A stretch of DNA of 33,241 bases from JAUPVS01 sp037139495 (GCA_037139495.1 JBAXGG010000008.1:1-33241); one strand, 5' to 3'; positions 7,835 through 15,225 are shown, counted from the stretch's first letter. Numbers and translations: made by a program. The notes: generated from the letters alone by a model not told the origin.

Positions 7835-8104
7835 TTACCAGCTCGCTTTCGTTACACCAGGAATTTCGCCCTTAGAAGCATGTTCGCGGAAACTTAAACG
7901 GCTTAAGCCAAATTGGCGCATGTAGGCGCGAGGACGACCGGTTTCGATACAACGGTTCTTTAGGCGGGTTGGAGAACTATTACGAGGCAGCTTATGCAAA
8001 CCTTCGTAGTCGCCCATCTTCTTTAGTTCAGCACGTTTGTCGGCATACTGAGCAATCATTTTTTGTCGCTTCAGGTCACGAGCAATATTGGATTTACGAG
8101 CCAT
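7835..8104 (-). CDS. rpsN: 30S ribosomal protein S14 (uS14), zinc-free long form
   Basis: 89 residues with no CxxC pairs, so it is the zinc-independent form rather than the 61-residue zinc form common in many bacteria. S14 is in the head of the 30S subunit near S3 and S10. Conserved features are LHKLPRNSSPTRLKNRC, GRPRAYMRQFGLSRLSFREHA and the terminal GEIPGVTKASW. The single Cys cannot form a zinc site alone. The start overlaps the rplE stop (TAATG). Confidence 0.97.
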   Translation of the reverse strand: MARKSNIARDLKRQKMIAQYADKRAELKKMGDYEGLHKLPRNSSPTRLKNRCIETGRPRAYMRQFGLSRLSFREHASKGEIPGVTKASW

Positions 8105-8700
8105 TATTTGGCCTCCTTCTCAAATGGCATGCCAAACTTCTCTAACAAAGCTCGGCTGTGCGCAGCTTCCTGCGCGTTAATTACAAATACAACTTGAAGC
8201 CCGTGTGGGGTAGTAGTCTCTTCAAAACTTAATTCAGGAAAAACAGATTGTTCGGTGATACCTAGGCTGTAGTTACCCTGACCATCAAAGGCCTTGGCGC
8301 TAACGCCATGAAAGTCACGCAAACGAGGAAGAACAATGTTGATCAAACGATCAGTGAATTCGTACATACGGTCGTCACGCAGGGTAACCTTAAGGCCAAC
8401 TTTGTTGCCTTCGCGCAGTTTAAAAGAAGCGATGGACATGCGGGCGACGGTTTCAACTGGCTGTTGACCAGTTATCTTCTTAACAGTGTTAGTAGCAATT
8501 TCTATTAGTTTTTTATCGTCTTTGGCGCGACCAAGGCCAACGTTAATGACAATTTTTTCTAGTTTTGGTACCTGGTGAGGGTTAGTAAGCTTCAGCTCGT
8601 TTTGCAACTCTTTAGCTAAGCTCTTGTTATACAGAGCTTTCAATCTTGCCCCCTTTAGGATTTCGGATTTCTTAGTTGGATTTTTCGTTGCAGTAGCCAT
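8104..8700 (-). CDS. rplE: 50S ribosomal protein L5 (uL5)
   Basis: 198 residues, with a Lys-rich N-terminal extension of about 15 residues before the conserved body. L5 binds 5S rRNA and contacts P-site tRNA. Visible motifs: NPHQVPKLEKIVINVGLG, the KITGQQPV segment, SFKLREGNKVGLKVTLR, LINIVLPRLRDFHGVS and GNYSLGITEQSVFPEL. It overlaps rpsN and rplX at single bases, indicating translational coupling across rplX-rplE-rpsN. Confidence 0.97.
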   Translation of the reverse strand: MATATKNPTKKSEILKGARLKALYNKSLAKELQNELKLTNPHQVPKLEKIVINVGLGRAKDDKKLIEIATNTVKKITGQQPVETVARMSIASFKLREGNKVGLKVTLRDDRMYEFTDRLINIVLPRLRDFHGVSAKAFDGQGNYSLGITEQSVFPELSFEETTTPHGLQVVFVINAQEAAHSRALLEKFGMPFEKEAK

Positions 8701-9050
8701 TACTTGATCTCCTTGCCGCTGGTTTTAGCCACGCGGGTCTTTGTACCCTTAGCGTCAACTTTATAGCCGATGCGAGTTGCTTTCTTAGTAGAAGCATCAT
8801 AATAACCGACTTTAGAAACATCAATTGGTCGAGTCAGCTCAACAATGTTGCCTTGAGGGTGTTCGCGGTTGGGTTTTACGTGCTTTTTAGCGATGTTAAT
8901 GCCTTCGACAGTCACTTTGTTAAGGTTAGGATGAACGGCTGTAATTTTACCGGTTTTACCCTTGTACTTACCGGCGCGAACAATAATAACATCATCCTTT
9001 TTAAGTCGGATTTTAGTGACTGGCAGTTTAGAATATGTAGGTTTAGACAT
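8700..9050 (-). CDS. rplX: 50S ribosomal protein L24 (uL24)
   Basis: 116 residues. L24 is an assembly-initiator protein of the 50S subunit. The KOW motif is seen near residues 20-50 (KKDDVIIVRAGKYKGKTGKI and VTVEGINIAKKHVKP), followed by GNIVELTRPIDVSKVGYYD and a basic C-terminal tail. It lies between rplN and rplE with one-base overlaps on both sides. Confidence 0.97.
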   Translation of the reverse strand: MSKPTYSKLPVTKIRLKKDDVIIVRAGKYKGKTGKITAVHPNLNKVTVEGINIAKKHVKPNREHPQGNIVELTRPIDVSKVGYYDASTKKATRIGYKVDAKGTKTRVAKTSGKEIK

Positions 9051-9418
9051 TATAGGACCTCCGGTGCAAGGCTAATGATCTTGGCGTAACCGAGATCGCG
9101 CAATTCGCGAGGAACGGGACCGAAGATACGAGTTGCTTTAGGTAGTTTATCGTCACCAATGATTACGCAAGCATTGTCATCGAAAGCGATAGTTGAACCG
9201 TCTTTGCGTTTAATTTGCTTCTTAGTACGTACAACCACGGCGCGAACAACACTTTTACGCTTTACGTTACCACTTGGGTTGGCTTCTTTAACAGTAACAA
9301 CAATCGTATCACCAACGTGTGCGTAGCGACGGCGGGTACCACCAAGGACACGGATGCAAAGGACTTCCTTGGCACCGCTGTTGTCACAAACGGTTAAACG
9401 GGATTCTTGCTGAATCAT
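9050..9418 (-). CDS. rplN: 50S ribosomal protein L14 (uL14)
   Basis: 122 residues, the usual length. L14 forms an intersubunit bridge and is the docking site of silencing factor RsfS. It starts MIQQESRLTVCDNSGAKEVLCI and contains GDTIVVTVKEANP, VVRTKKQIKRKDGS, FDDNACVII and IFGPVPRELRD, all standard. It overlaps rpsQ by four bases (ATGA type). Confidence 0.98.
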   Translation of the reverse strand: MIQQESRLTVCDNSGAKEVLCIRVLGGTRRRYAHVGDTIVVTVKEANPSGNVKRKSVVRAVVVRTKKQIKRKDGSTIAFDDNACVIIGDDKLPKATRIFGPVPRELRDLGYAKIISLAPEVL

Positions 9419-9693
9419 ACGACTGGCTCCTCTTCGCCCTTCTTTTGCACAATTGCCGGTCGAGAAATAACTTCTTTAAGAGTGAACCGCTTACGAGCGC
9501 TGATAGGACGGGTTTCTTCGATCGATACCTTGTCACCGACTAGGCATTCGTTCTTTTCATCATGCGCCATGAACTTAGTACTAATGCTATATTGTTTGCG
9601 ATAGATTGGGTGAGTCTTACGAGTTACCACAGTCACGACGATTGTTTTGTCAGGCTTGTTCGATGAAACGGTGCCGATGAGTTGTTTAGCCAT
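9415..9693 (-). CDS. rpsQ: 30S ribosomal protein S17 (uS17)
   Basis: 92 residues. S17 is a primary 16S rRNA-binding protein with an OB fold. Visible are LIGTVSSNKPDKTIVVTV, the HPIYRKQYSISTKFMAHDEKN segment and GDKVSIEETRPISARKRFTL. The short acidic tail (GEEEPVV) is an addition. It overlaps rpmC by one base and rplN by four. Confidence 0.97.
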   Translation of the reverse strand: MAKQLIGTVSSNKPDKTIVVTVVTRKTHPIYRKQYSISTKFMAHDEKNECLVGDKVSIEETRPISARKRFTLKEVISRPAIVQKKGEEEPVV

Positions 9694-9893
9694 TATGCGG
9701 TCTCCTTTGTGAGCTGTTCGCTCAAGACAGTTAAAATGCGAGCGAGGTCTTTCCGCTTGTTGCGTAGGACTTTGGTGTTTTGAACTTCGCCCATATGCAT
9801 GCGGCGGCGGAGTTCAACGATTTCGTCCCTAAGCTTAGTGCTTTCGGTAGTCAACTCAGTAGTGGAAAGTTTGCGGATTTCGACGACTTTCAT
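9693..9893 (-). CDS. rpmC: 50S ribosomal protein L29 (uL29)
   Basis: 66 residues, two long helices as in the family. L29 lies at the exit-tunnel rim, near the binding sites of trigger factor and SRP. The conserved parts are the ELRRRMHMGEVQNTKVLRNKRKDLARILTVL segment (about 27-57) and a charged N-terminal helix. It stands between rplP and rpsQ in the standard order. Confidence 0.96.
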   Translation of the reverse strand: MKVVEIRKLSTTELTTESTKLRDEIVELRRRMHMGEVQNTKVLRNKRKDLARILTVLSEQLTKETA

Positions 9894-9895
9894 AA

Positions 9896-10309
9896 TTACG
9901 CCTCCTCCCGAGTCAAGAACTTAGTTCGAACCGGTAGTTTGTGTGCAGCAAGACGCATGGCCTCACGAGCTACTTCTACTGGAACGCCCTGCATTTCGAA
10001 CATAATAGTGCCGGGTTTAACTTTAGCCACCCAAAATTCTGGGTTACCTTTACCGCTGCCCATTTTGACATCCTGAGGTTTGCGCGTAACTGGAGTATGA
10101 GGGAAAATGCGGATCCAAATTTTACCACCACGCTTAATGTATCGAGTCATAGCTTGACGGGATGCTTCGATTTGACGAGCAGTAATACGTTCGTGACCTT
10201 GAGCCTGCAAAGCGTATTCACCAAAGGCAATCTTATTGCCGACGGTGGCGACGCCACGGATCTTCCCTTTCCGCACCTTGCGGTGTGCTTGTCGTTTAGG
10301 CATTAACAT
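9896..10309 (-). CDS. rplP: 50S ribosomal protein L16 (uL16)
   Basis: 137 residues starting MLMPKR, the usual L16 start. L16 shapes the A-site tRNA and factor-binding region of the 50S subunit. Motifs: ITARQIEASRQAMTRYIKRGGKIWIRIFP, MGSGKGNPEFWVAKVKPGTIMFE and the C-terminal AAHKLPVRTKF. Lys82 occupies the place of E. coli Arg81, the residue hydroxylated there by the oxygenase YcfD (RoxA), so that modification cannot occur here. It lies between rpsC and rpmC. Confidence 0.97.
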   Translation of the reverse strand: MLMPKRQAHRKVRKGKIRGVATVGNKIAFGEYALQAQGHERITARQIEASRQAMTRYIKRGGKIWIRIFPHTPVTRKPQDVKMGSGKGNPEFWVAKVKPGTIMFEMQGVPVEVAREAMRLAAHKLPVRTKFLTREEA

Positions 10310-10312
10310 GGT

Positions 10313-10942
10313 TTAAACCGTCTCTCCCTTATAAATCCAAACTTTGACACCGATAACACCGGCGGCAGTCTGAGCGCGAACACCAGCGTAGTCGATGTTA
10401 GCACGTAGAGTATGCAACGGAACACTGCCTTGAACTTCTTTCTCACGGCGAGACATTTCGGCACCGTTTAATCGGCCAGAAACTTCGACTCGAATACCCT
10501 TAGCACCGCTACGCATGGTAGCCGCAGCAGACTGTTTGATAGCGCGGCGGAATGAAATTCGGCGTTCCAACTGGTGAGCGATGTTCTCGGCAACTAGTTT
10601 AGCGTAAAGTTCAGGCTTTTTAACTTCTTCGATATTAACGCGTACAGGAGAAGCATAGATTTTTTCGGTAGCTTGCTTAATTTCTTGAGCGCCAGCACCA
10701 CCCCGACCAATAACAACACCAGCTTTAGCTGTAGCAATTGTAATCGTAACTAGGTTTGGGGATCGTTCGATGTCTACCTTATTTATAGCACCACGAGATC
10801 CAACTTTGTCCTGGATAAACTTACGTGTCTTAAGATCCTGAGCTAGATAAGCGGCGTAGTCTTTTTTAGCAACAAACCACTTACTGCGCCAGTCTTTGTT
10901 GACCTGTAGTCTGAAACTAATTGGATTTACTTTTTGACCCAT
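10313..10942 (-). CDS. rpsC: 30S ribosomal protein S3 (uS3)
   Basis: 209 residues, at the short end for S3. It begins MGQKVNPISFRLQV. The KH domain has the GxxG loop as GRGG (VVIGRGGAGAQEIK, near residues 77-90), and the second half shows ERRISFRRAIKQ, GAKGIRVEVSGRLNGAEMSR and GVIGVKVWIYKGE. S3 lines the mRNA entry channel. It overlaps rplV by one base. Confidence 0.97.
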   Translation of the reverse strand: MGQKVNPISFRLQVNKDWRSKWFVAKKDYAAYLAQDLKTRKFIQDKVGSRGAINKVDIERSPNLVTITIATAKAGVVIGRGGAGAQEIKQATEKIYASPVRVNIEEVKKPELYAKLVAENIAHQLERRISFRRAIKQSAAATMRSGAKGIRVEVSGRLNGAEMSRREKEVQGSVPLHTLRANIDYAGVRAQTAAGVIGVKVWIYKGETV

Positions 10943-11331
10943 TACTTGGTCTCCTTCTTTGCGGCAGTCTTTTCGGCAACTGGCTTTTTAGGAACGCGTT
11001 TTTCGCCGTCAACAATAACAGTTATGTGGCTACTAGCGCGTTGGAAAGGCAGGGCTCGACCGTGAGCAGCAGGGCGGAAACGCTTTATACGAGCACCTGG
11101 TGTGACAGTTATAGTTACGATGCGGAGTGTGTCAGGCTTGTACTTGTGGTTATGGTCGGCATTAGCGCGGGCACTTTCAATAACTTTTATAACAGGCTTA
11201 GCAGAACGACGAGGCGTGTGTTCTAAAATGGTCAAAGCGTCAGCAACGGTGCGGCCACGAACCAAAGTGGCAACAACGCCTACTTTACGAGGGCTCATAC
11301 GAACACCTTTAGCGACGGCTTGGACACTCAT
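10942..11331 (-). CDS. rplV: 50S ribosomal protein L22 (uL22)
   Basis: 129 residues against about 110, the difference being a Lys/Ala-rich C-terminal tail. L22 lines the exit-tunnel constriction through its beta hairpin. Visible: KGVRMSPRKVGVVATLVRG, the SAKPVIKVIESARANADHNH stretch and the hairpin KRFRPAAHGRALPFQRASSHITVIV. It starts one base after the rpsS stop and overlaps rpsC. Confidence 0.97.
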   Translation of the reverse strand: MSVQAVAKGVRMSPRKVGVVATLVRGRTVADALTILEHTPRRSAKPVIKVIESARANADHNHKYKPDTLRIVTITVTPGARIKRFRPAAHGRALPFQRASSHITVIVDGEKRVPKKPVAEKTAAKKETK

Positions 11332-11332
11332 T

Positions 11333-11608
11333 TTAACGACCTCCCTTTGCTACTTTGCCACCGTGTGAACGGAACTTGCGAGTTGGCGAGAATTCACCGA
11401 GCTTATGACCAACCATGTTTTCGGTGATAAATACCGGAACGTGAACCTTACCGTTGTGCACAGCAATCGTCTTACCAACAAATTCAGGCGAAATAGTACA
11501 GGCGCGAGCCCATGTTTTAATAATGGTTCGGTCTTCGTTGCCTAAGGCGTTGATCTTTTTAGCTAGTTTAGGATCCACAAATGGACCTTTTTTAAGTGAT
11601 CTAGACAT
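11333..11608 (-). CDS. rpsS: 30S ribosomal protein S19 (uS19)
   Basis: 91 residues, the family length. S19 is in the head of the 30S subunit with S13. It begins MSRSLKKGPFVDPKL and contains IKTWARACTISPEFVGKTIAVHNGK, VFITENMVGHKLGEFSPTR and a C-terminal FRSHGGKVAKGGR. It lies between rplB and rplV in the standard S10-operon order. Confidence 0.98.
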   Translation of the reverse strand: MSRSLKKGPFVDPKLAKKINALGNEDRTIIKTWARACTISPEFVGKTIAVHNGKVHVPVFITENMVGHKLGEFSPTRKFRSHGGKVAKGGR

Positions 11609-11614
11609 CTTTCA

Positions 11615-12451
11615 TTACCTTCGCTTCGCCTGATGACGAGATTTAAGAATCATATTGCTAGTGCTCTTGCGGCGACGGGTCTTGTAGCCGAGAGTCTTCT
11701 GACCCCAAGGCGTAGTAGGTGCGCGCGCCATACGGTGACGACCACCATCACCACCGCCGTGCGGGTGATCAACAGCGTTCATAACTACACCGCGGACGGT
11801 TGGGCGGATACCGCGGTTACGCATACGACCGGCTTTACCCCATTTGATATTTTGGTGTTGTTCGTTACCTACTGAGCCAAGGCTAGCGGTACATTCTAAG
11901 TGAACCAAACGGACTTCGCCGGATGGTAATTTGATCTGAGCGTACTCGCCTTCTTTAGCAGCAAGCTGAGCGCTAGCGCCGGCGGAACGAACCATCTGGG
12001 CGCCACGGCCAACTTTAAGTTCGATACCATGTATAACGCTACCGATTGGGATGTTCTTTAGTGGAAGTCGGTTGCCGGTTTCAATTGGAGCTTCTTCGTC
12101 GCTAATAATTGTCTGGCCGACTTTCATACCATTGGCAGCTAGAATGTAGTGATAGGTACCATTAGCTTCTTTAAGCCGAGCGATGCGAGCTGAACGGTTA
12201 GGATCGTATTCGATGTGCTCGATAATAGCAGTTGTACCGGTAGCTAGCTTGAAGTTAACAATTCGGTAGAATTTTTTGGCACCACCACCCTTATGACGGG
12301 TAGTAATTCGGCCTTGGTTATTCCTACCATTGCCACGACGCTTGATAGCGATCAGTGATTTAACAGGCTTACGAGTGGTGATTTCACTCATATCCTGAGT
12401 GGTCATGCCACGTTGGCCGGGGGTGTTGGGCTTTAATGCCTTAATAGCCAT
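11615..12451 (-). CDS. rplB: 50S ribosomal protein L2 (uL2)
   Basis: 278 residues, close to the usual 273. L2 supports the peptidyl-transferase centre and subunit joining. Visible: GRNNQGRITTRHKGGGAKKFYR, HIEYDPNRSARIARL, GDxGRH-type region, and the conserved VVMNAVDHPHGGGDGG near residue 225 with the functionally important His. The C-terminus is WGQKTLGYKTRRRKSTSNMI. It overlaps rplW by one base. Confidence 0.98.
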   Translation of the reverse strand: MAIKALKPNTPGQRGMTTQDMSEITTRKPVKSLIAIKRRGNGRNNQGRITTRHKGGGAKKFYRIVNFKLATGTTAIIEHIEYDPNRSARIARLKEANGTYHYILAANGMKVGQTIISDEEAPIETGNRLPLKNIPIGSVIHGIELKVGRGAQMVRSAGASAQLAAKEGEYAQIKLPSGEVRLVHLECTASLGSVGNEQHQNIKWGKAGRMRNRGIRPTVRGVVMNAVDHPHGGGDGGRHRMARAPTTPWGQKTLGYKTRRRKSTSNMILKSRHQAKRR

Positions 12452-12837
12452 TACTTTGCATCCTTTTTGGCTTTTTTGTCGGCAGCTTTTTTGAGAGTTG
12501 CGGCAGTCTTTTCGGCTTTGGCTTCTTCCTCTTCAACAGCAGCAAATATAGGTATAACATCCCCAGGTTTTAGACGAACGTACGCTTTTTTTAGATCTCG
12601 GTTATGGCCCAAAATCGGACGTCCACCACGGCGGTAGCTACGCTTCTTCTTACCTTTTAGAATATTGATGTTAACGTCTTCGACAGTGACCTTGAACTGA
12701 TCAGTTACAGCGGCAGCCACGGTAACCTTGTTAGAGTCACCAGGAACTACAAATACATAAGTGTTGCGGTCGGTACTGAGGCCATAAGCTTTTTCACTCA
12801 TTCTAGGTTTTAAATACATAAAAGTAAGGCCAGCCAT
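12451..12837 (-). CDS. rplW: 50S ribosomal protein L23 (uL23)
   Basis: 128 residues from the ATG at 12837, which overlaps the rplD stop as TAATG and has GGAGAGG seven bases upstream; the frame is open for seven more codons to 12858 but that start lies inside rplD. L23 is the main docking site for trigger factor and SRP at the tunnel exit. Visible: LKPRMSEKAYGLSTDRNTYVFVV, VTVEDVNINILKGKKKR and AYVRLKPGDVIPIF. A Glu/Lys/Ala-rich tail of about 30 residues is added. Confidence 0.96.
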   Translation of the reverse strand: MAGLTFMYLKPRMSEKAYGLSTDRNTYVFVVPGDSNKVTVAAAVTDQFKVTVEDVNINILKGKKKRSYRRGGRPILGHNRDLKKAYVRLKPGDVIPIFAAVEEEEAKAEKTAATLKKAADKKAKKDAK

Positions 12838-13475
12838 TATTTTGCCTCTCCAAGCCATTCATTAACAGCTATAAGTCCATCATTAGTAATAATGATGGAG
12901 TGAGCGTTCATTGCGTCATATACATTAATGTAACGGCTCTGAACAATCTTAACGTAGTCAAGGTTGCTGGTAGCACGGAGCATTTCTGGCGTTTGGTTAT
13001 CAACTACAACAAGCACGCTACGGTTAGCCCCTAGCTTATCCAATAGCTTAATAGCATCGGCGGTTTTTCCTGACTTAACGTCGAAAGATTCAATTACGGA
13101 AACTTTATTTTCCTGAGAAGCCAGACTAAGGGCTTGACGAGTGGCCTGGCGCTTAGCCTTAGTGCTCAGAGCTTTAGTGTAGTTTTCGTGGCCAGTTGGA
13201 CCAAAAACAACACCACCACCACGCCATATTGGGTTGCGAGTACTACCAAAACGAGCTCGTCCAGTCCCCTTCTGTTTCCATGGCTTCTTACCACCACCAC
13301 GGACGAGTCCACGAGTTTTCACCTTAGCGCCAGCGGTACGACCATTAGACAGATAGGTTAGATAAGCTTGCTTAAGAAGTTCATGAGAAGTAACTTCAAC
13401 GCCAAAAACTGCTTTATCGAGCTTAGCAGGGGTAGTAGCTTTAGTACCAGTTTTGGTGTAGGTTGCGGTTGCCAT
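12837..13475 (-). CDS. rplD: 50S ribosomal protein L4 (uL4)
   Basis: 212 residues. L4 lines the exit tunnel with L22 and in E. coli represses the S10 operon by binding its leader. Visible: the tunnel loop TRGLVRGGGKKPWKQKGTGRARFGSTRNPIWRGGGV-type region (about residues 54-90; key motif GxGxARxG), followed by KALSTKAKRQATRQALS and the Rossmann-like half with VLVVVDNQTPE. It lies two bases after rplC. Whether it controls the rplC leader is untested. Confidence 0.97.
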   Translation of the reverse strand: MATATYTKTGTKATTPAKLDKAVFGVEVTSHELLKQAYLTYLSNGRTAGAKVKTRGLVRGGGKKPWKQKGTGRARFGSTRNPIWRGGGVVFGPTGHENYTKALSTKAKRQATRQALSLASQENKVSVIESFDVKSGKTADAIKLLDKLGANRSVLVVVDNQTPEMLRATSNLDYVKIVQSRYINVYDAMNAHSIIITNDGLIAVNEWLGEAK

Positions 13476-13477
13476 GA

Positions 13478-14101
13478 CTATTTGCTTACCTTTGCAGCTC
13501 GTACTAAAACGATGCTCTTACGAGGGCCTGGGACGGCACCGACAACACCAATGATGTTTCGTTCGGTATCAACCAAAGCGATCTTAAGATTCTGGATCGT
13601 AACTTGTTCGTAACCCATCTGGCCGGCCATCTTTTTACCCTTAAAAATGTGTTGGGGATACATAGACCCTATAGAACCTGGTTTACGGGTGTTACCTTTG
13701 CCACCATGAGTTTTACGCTGGCGATGGAAGTTATGGCGTTTGATGGTACCAGCCCAACCTTTACCTTTGCTAGTTCCGGTAGCATCAACTACGTCGCCAA
13801 CTGAAAAGACCTCTGGTGTAAGTTGGTTTCCTACCTGGAGGTCTTCTGTAATTTCATCGACACGAATCTCACGCACAATCTTTGGGGTCACAGATGATGG
13901 CTTAAAATGTCCGACTTGGGCTTTACCGATCTTCTTGTTTTCTTCGAAGCCGAGCTGAACAGCTGTATAGCCGTCAGTGTCCAAATTTTTAAGCTGGGTA
14001 ATAGTACAAGGTGTTGCCGAAAGGATTGTAACAGCAGTTACAGTACCATCATCTGCGATAGTGCTGGTCATGCCGATTTTTCTGGTAATTAGTGCTTTCA
14101 T
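13478..14101 (-). CDS. rplC: 50S ribosomal protein L3 (uL3)
   Basis: 207 residues from the ATG at 14101, preceded by an AAGGA Shine-Dalgarno; this gives the typical start MKALITRKIGMTS, and the open frame upstream to 14131 lies in the leader. L3 is an assembly initiator near the peptidyl-transferase centre. Conserved parts are VGDVVDATGTSKGKGWAGTIKRHNF, THGGKGNTRKPGSIGS and KKMAGQMGYEQVTIQNLKI. rpsJ, which normally precedes it, is separated by a three-gene island, so rplC is here the first gene of the operon. Confidence 0.97.
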   Translation of the reverse strand: MKALITRKIGMTSTIADDGTVTAVTILSATPCTITQLKNLDTDGYTAVQLGFEENKKIGKAQVGHFKPSSVTPKIVREIRVDEITEDLQVGNQLTPEVFSVGDVVDATGTSKGKGWAGTIKRHNFHRQRKTHGGKGNTRKPGSIGSMYPQHIFKGKKMAGQMGYEQVTIQNLKIALVDTERNIIGVVGAVPGPRKSIVLVRAAKVSK

Positions 14102-14138
14102 TGCTTCCTTGTTTAACAGTGTCATTTGCATAAAAATG

Positions 14139-14193
14139 CTTGGTGGCCAGCGGTTTCTATCTGTTACGAGCTTAGACCTGCTGATTCACCAAG
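14139..14193 (-). promoter_or_regulatory. Hairpin in the rplC operon leader (possible r-protein or attenuation control)
   Basis: In the 5' leader of rplC the minus strand reads CTTGGTG (14193-14187) and, 41 bases later, its exact complement CACCAAG (14145-14139). A second helix CAGC/GCTG stacks inside with a 3/2 internal loop. The lower stem is followed directly by CATTTTTATG. This could be a weak attenuator or a ribosomal-protein binding site. Only the base pairing is seen; the role is inferred from position. Confidence 0.45.
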
Positions 14194-14251
14194 TTATTAG
14201 TTACGTTGTTTTACTAAAATAACTGTATTGAAAATTAAGATACCATAACAG

Positions 14252-14279
14252 ATTAGCACGTAACGCCTACTCCTGTCAA
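14252..14279 (-). promoter_or_regulatory. Promoter of the rplC (L3) operon
   Basis: Minus strand: a perfect TTGACA -35 (14279-14274), a 16-base spacer and GCTAAT (14257-14252) as -10; the alternative -10 TAATCT preceded by TGC is two bases further on. The predicted start near 14245 gives a leader of about 145 bases containing the hairpin at 14139-14193. This promoter drives what remains of the S10 operon after separation from rpsJ. Confidence 0.65.
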
Positions 14280-14335
14280 TATGTTGCAAAAACTACTTCA
14301 ACCCGACCTGCATACCGATTCGGAGTTTTTTGCGC

Positions 14336-14341
14336 TATAGT
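14336..14341 (+). promoter_or_regulatory. -10 element of a leaderless promoter
   Basis: TATAGT ends six bases before the ATG at 14348. A start site the usual seven bases downstream would coincide with the start codon, and there is no Shine-Dalgarno. No convincing -35 is seen at 16-18 bases. Together with the divergent rplC promoter it shares the 246-base gap upstream of rplC. Confidence 0.5.
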
Positions 14342-14347
14342 AAAATT

Positions 14348-14950
14348 ATGAAATTCATATCCCCGGAAGTGTGCCATGTAGGTACTGTGCCCGAAGAGTT
14401 ATTTACAGAACTTTACCTACCACCACGAAAAGATGAATACGACCCTGGTTTTTATATTTATTCATTAATACCACTTGAAAACTCCGAACTTTTGTTAGCT
14501 GCCCAATCTTTACTTAAGCCGCTTCATCAAAAAATCTCCGAAACGTTAGGTGTATCTCAGTCAGGAATTTCTCTAGATTGCTTAGACATTGGCGTGTCAA
14601 ATACAATGCCTGGGTATAAGTATTGTACTGGAGACGCACAGGATTGGCATCTGGATGGACTTGAAAGTAGGCAAGTTGATGTTCTTGTTGCTAACATAGA
14701 ATCATCTGAGTTCCTGGTGGGAACATTTGATGAAGAATCACTCCCAGAAAGCGCAAGATCTATGTATCAGCGAAACGAGCTACTCAAAATTGATGATCAG
14801 ACTATGGTAAATAAGTATGGGATGTCCATACAGCAATCAATGCCATACGAAGCAATGTTAATTCGCGAAACAACTTTCCACCGTGCGCCACTAAATAATA
14901 TCAATAGCTTTGGATCACGTATAGTTATTGCTGCGACATTTTCTTACTAG
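14348..14950 (+). CDS. Putative Fe(II)/2-oxoglutarate-dependent oxygenase-like protein, paralogue 1
   Basis: 200 residues from the ATG at 14348; an upstream in-frame TTG at 14330 lies inside the -10 region and is unlikely. I do not recognise a named family. What can be seen is WHLDG (His101, Asp103), a hydrophobic strand VLVANI, a distal FHRAP (His178) and Arg191 thirteen residues later in a strand near the C-terminus. HxD...H...R is the metal- and co-substrate-binding pattern of 2-oxoglutarate oxygenases with a double-stranded beta-helix fold. No signal peptide or membrane segment is apparent. It is a divergent paralogue of the gene at 15291-15905, is transcribed against the ribosomal genes, and its stop codon overlaps that of the convergent gene at 14947-15210 in a shared CTAG. 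The substrate is unknown. Confidence 0.8.
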   Translation: MKFISPEVCHVGTVPEELFTELYLPPRKDEYDPGFYIYSLIPLENSELLLAAQSLLKPLHQKISETLGVSQSGISLDCLDIGVSNTMPGYKYCTGDAQDWHLDGLESRQVDVLVANIESSEFLVGTFDEESLPESARSMYQRNELLKIDDQTMVNKYGMSIQQSMPYEAMLIRETTFHRAPLNNINSFGSRIVIAATFSY

Positions 14951-15210
14951 AGAACGATCGTCAAACCGCTTGGAAGCCACATACTAACGAGCATCGCAAT
15001 CAACAGCACGGCATATTCAATCTTACGATCTATCTTAAAGTGATCGTGGCTAGCGAAAACCATACCAATAATCAAACCAGCAGGCAATGGTATGACTTTC
15101 GAACCGGTGGCTATTCTTAACCATAGTGATCCAAGGAATAGATATAAGATTAGTTTTAAAAAATATGTACTATCTATTTGTTTAAAAGTTTTTTTGAATT
15201 TTTTGGTCAT
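14947..15210 (-). CDS. Small multi-pass membrane protein of unknown function
   Basis: 87 residues. A basic N-terminus (MTKKFKKTFK) is followed by hydrophobic segments at about 17-34, 39-54 and 66-86, separated by a charged loop containing SHDHFKIDRKIEY. This predicts two or three membrane helices with a Lys-rich cytoplasmic end. I do not recognise the family. It lies on the minus strand between the two oxygenase-like genes and converges on the first. An extended -10 (TGC TTAAAT) ends six bases before the ATG and no Shine-Dalgarno is present, so the message is probably leaderless. A role linked to the neighbouring oxygenases is possible but only by position. Confidence 0.7.
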   Translation of the reverse strand: MTKKFKKTFKQIDSTYFLKLILYLFLGSLWLRIATGSKVIPLPAGLIIGMVFASHDHFKIDRKIEYAVLLIAMLVSMWLPSGLTIVL

Positions 15211-15216
15211 AAAAGA

Positions 15217-15225
15217 ATTTAAGCA
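15217..15225 (-). promoter_or_regulatory. Extended -10 of a leaderless promoter
   Basis: Minus strand TGC (15225-15223) followed by TTAAAT (15222-15217), ending exactly six bases before the ATG at 15210. The TGN extension can replace a good -35. The spacing predicts a transcript starting at the start codon. Confidence 0.5.

Noticed and set aside
10310..10319. Ten-base palindrome GGTTTAAACC at the rpsC-rplP junction
   Set aside because: Explained by the rpsC stop codon and short spacer; too short to call an operator without repeats elsewhere.
14330..14347. TTG start giving six extra residues for the first oxygenase-like gene
   Set aside because: The extra codons overlap the -10 hexamer TATAGT; the ATG at 14348 fits the leaderless spacing seen at the two other island genes.
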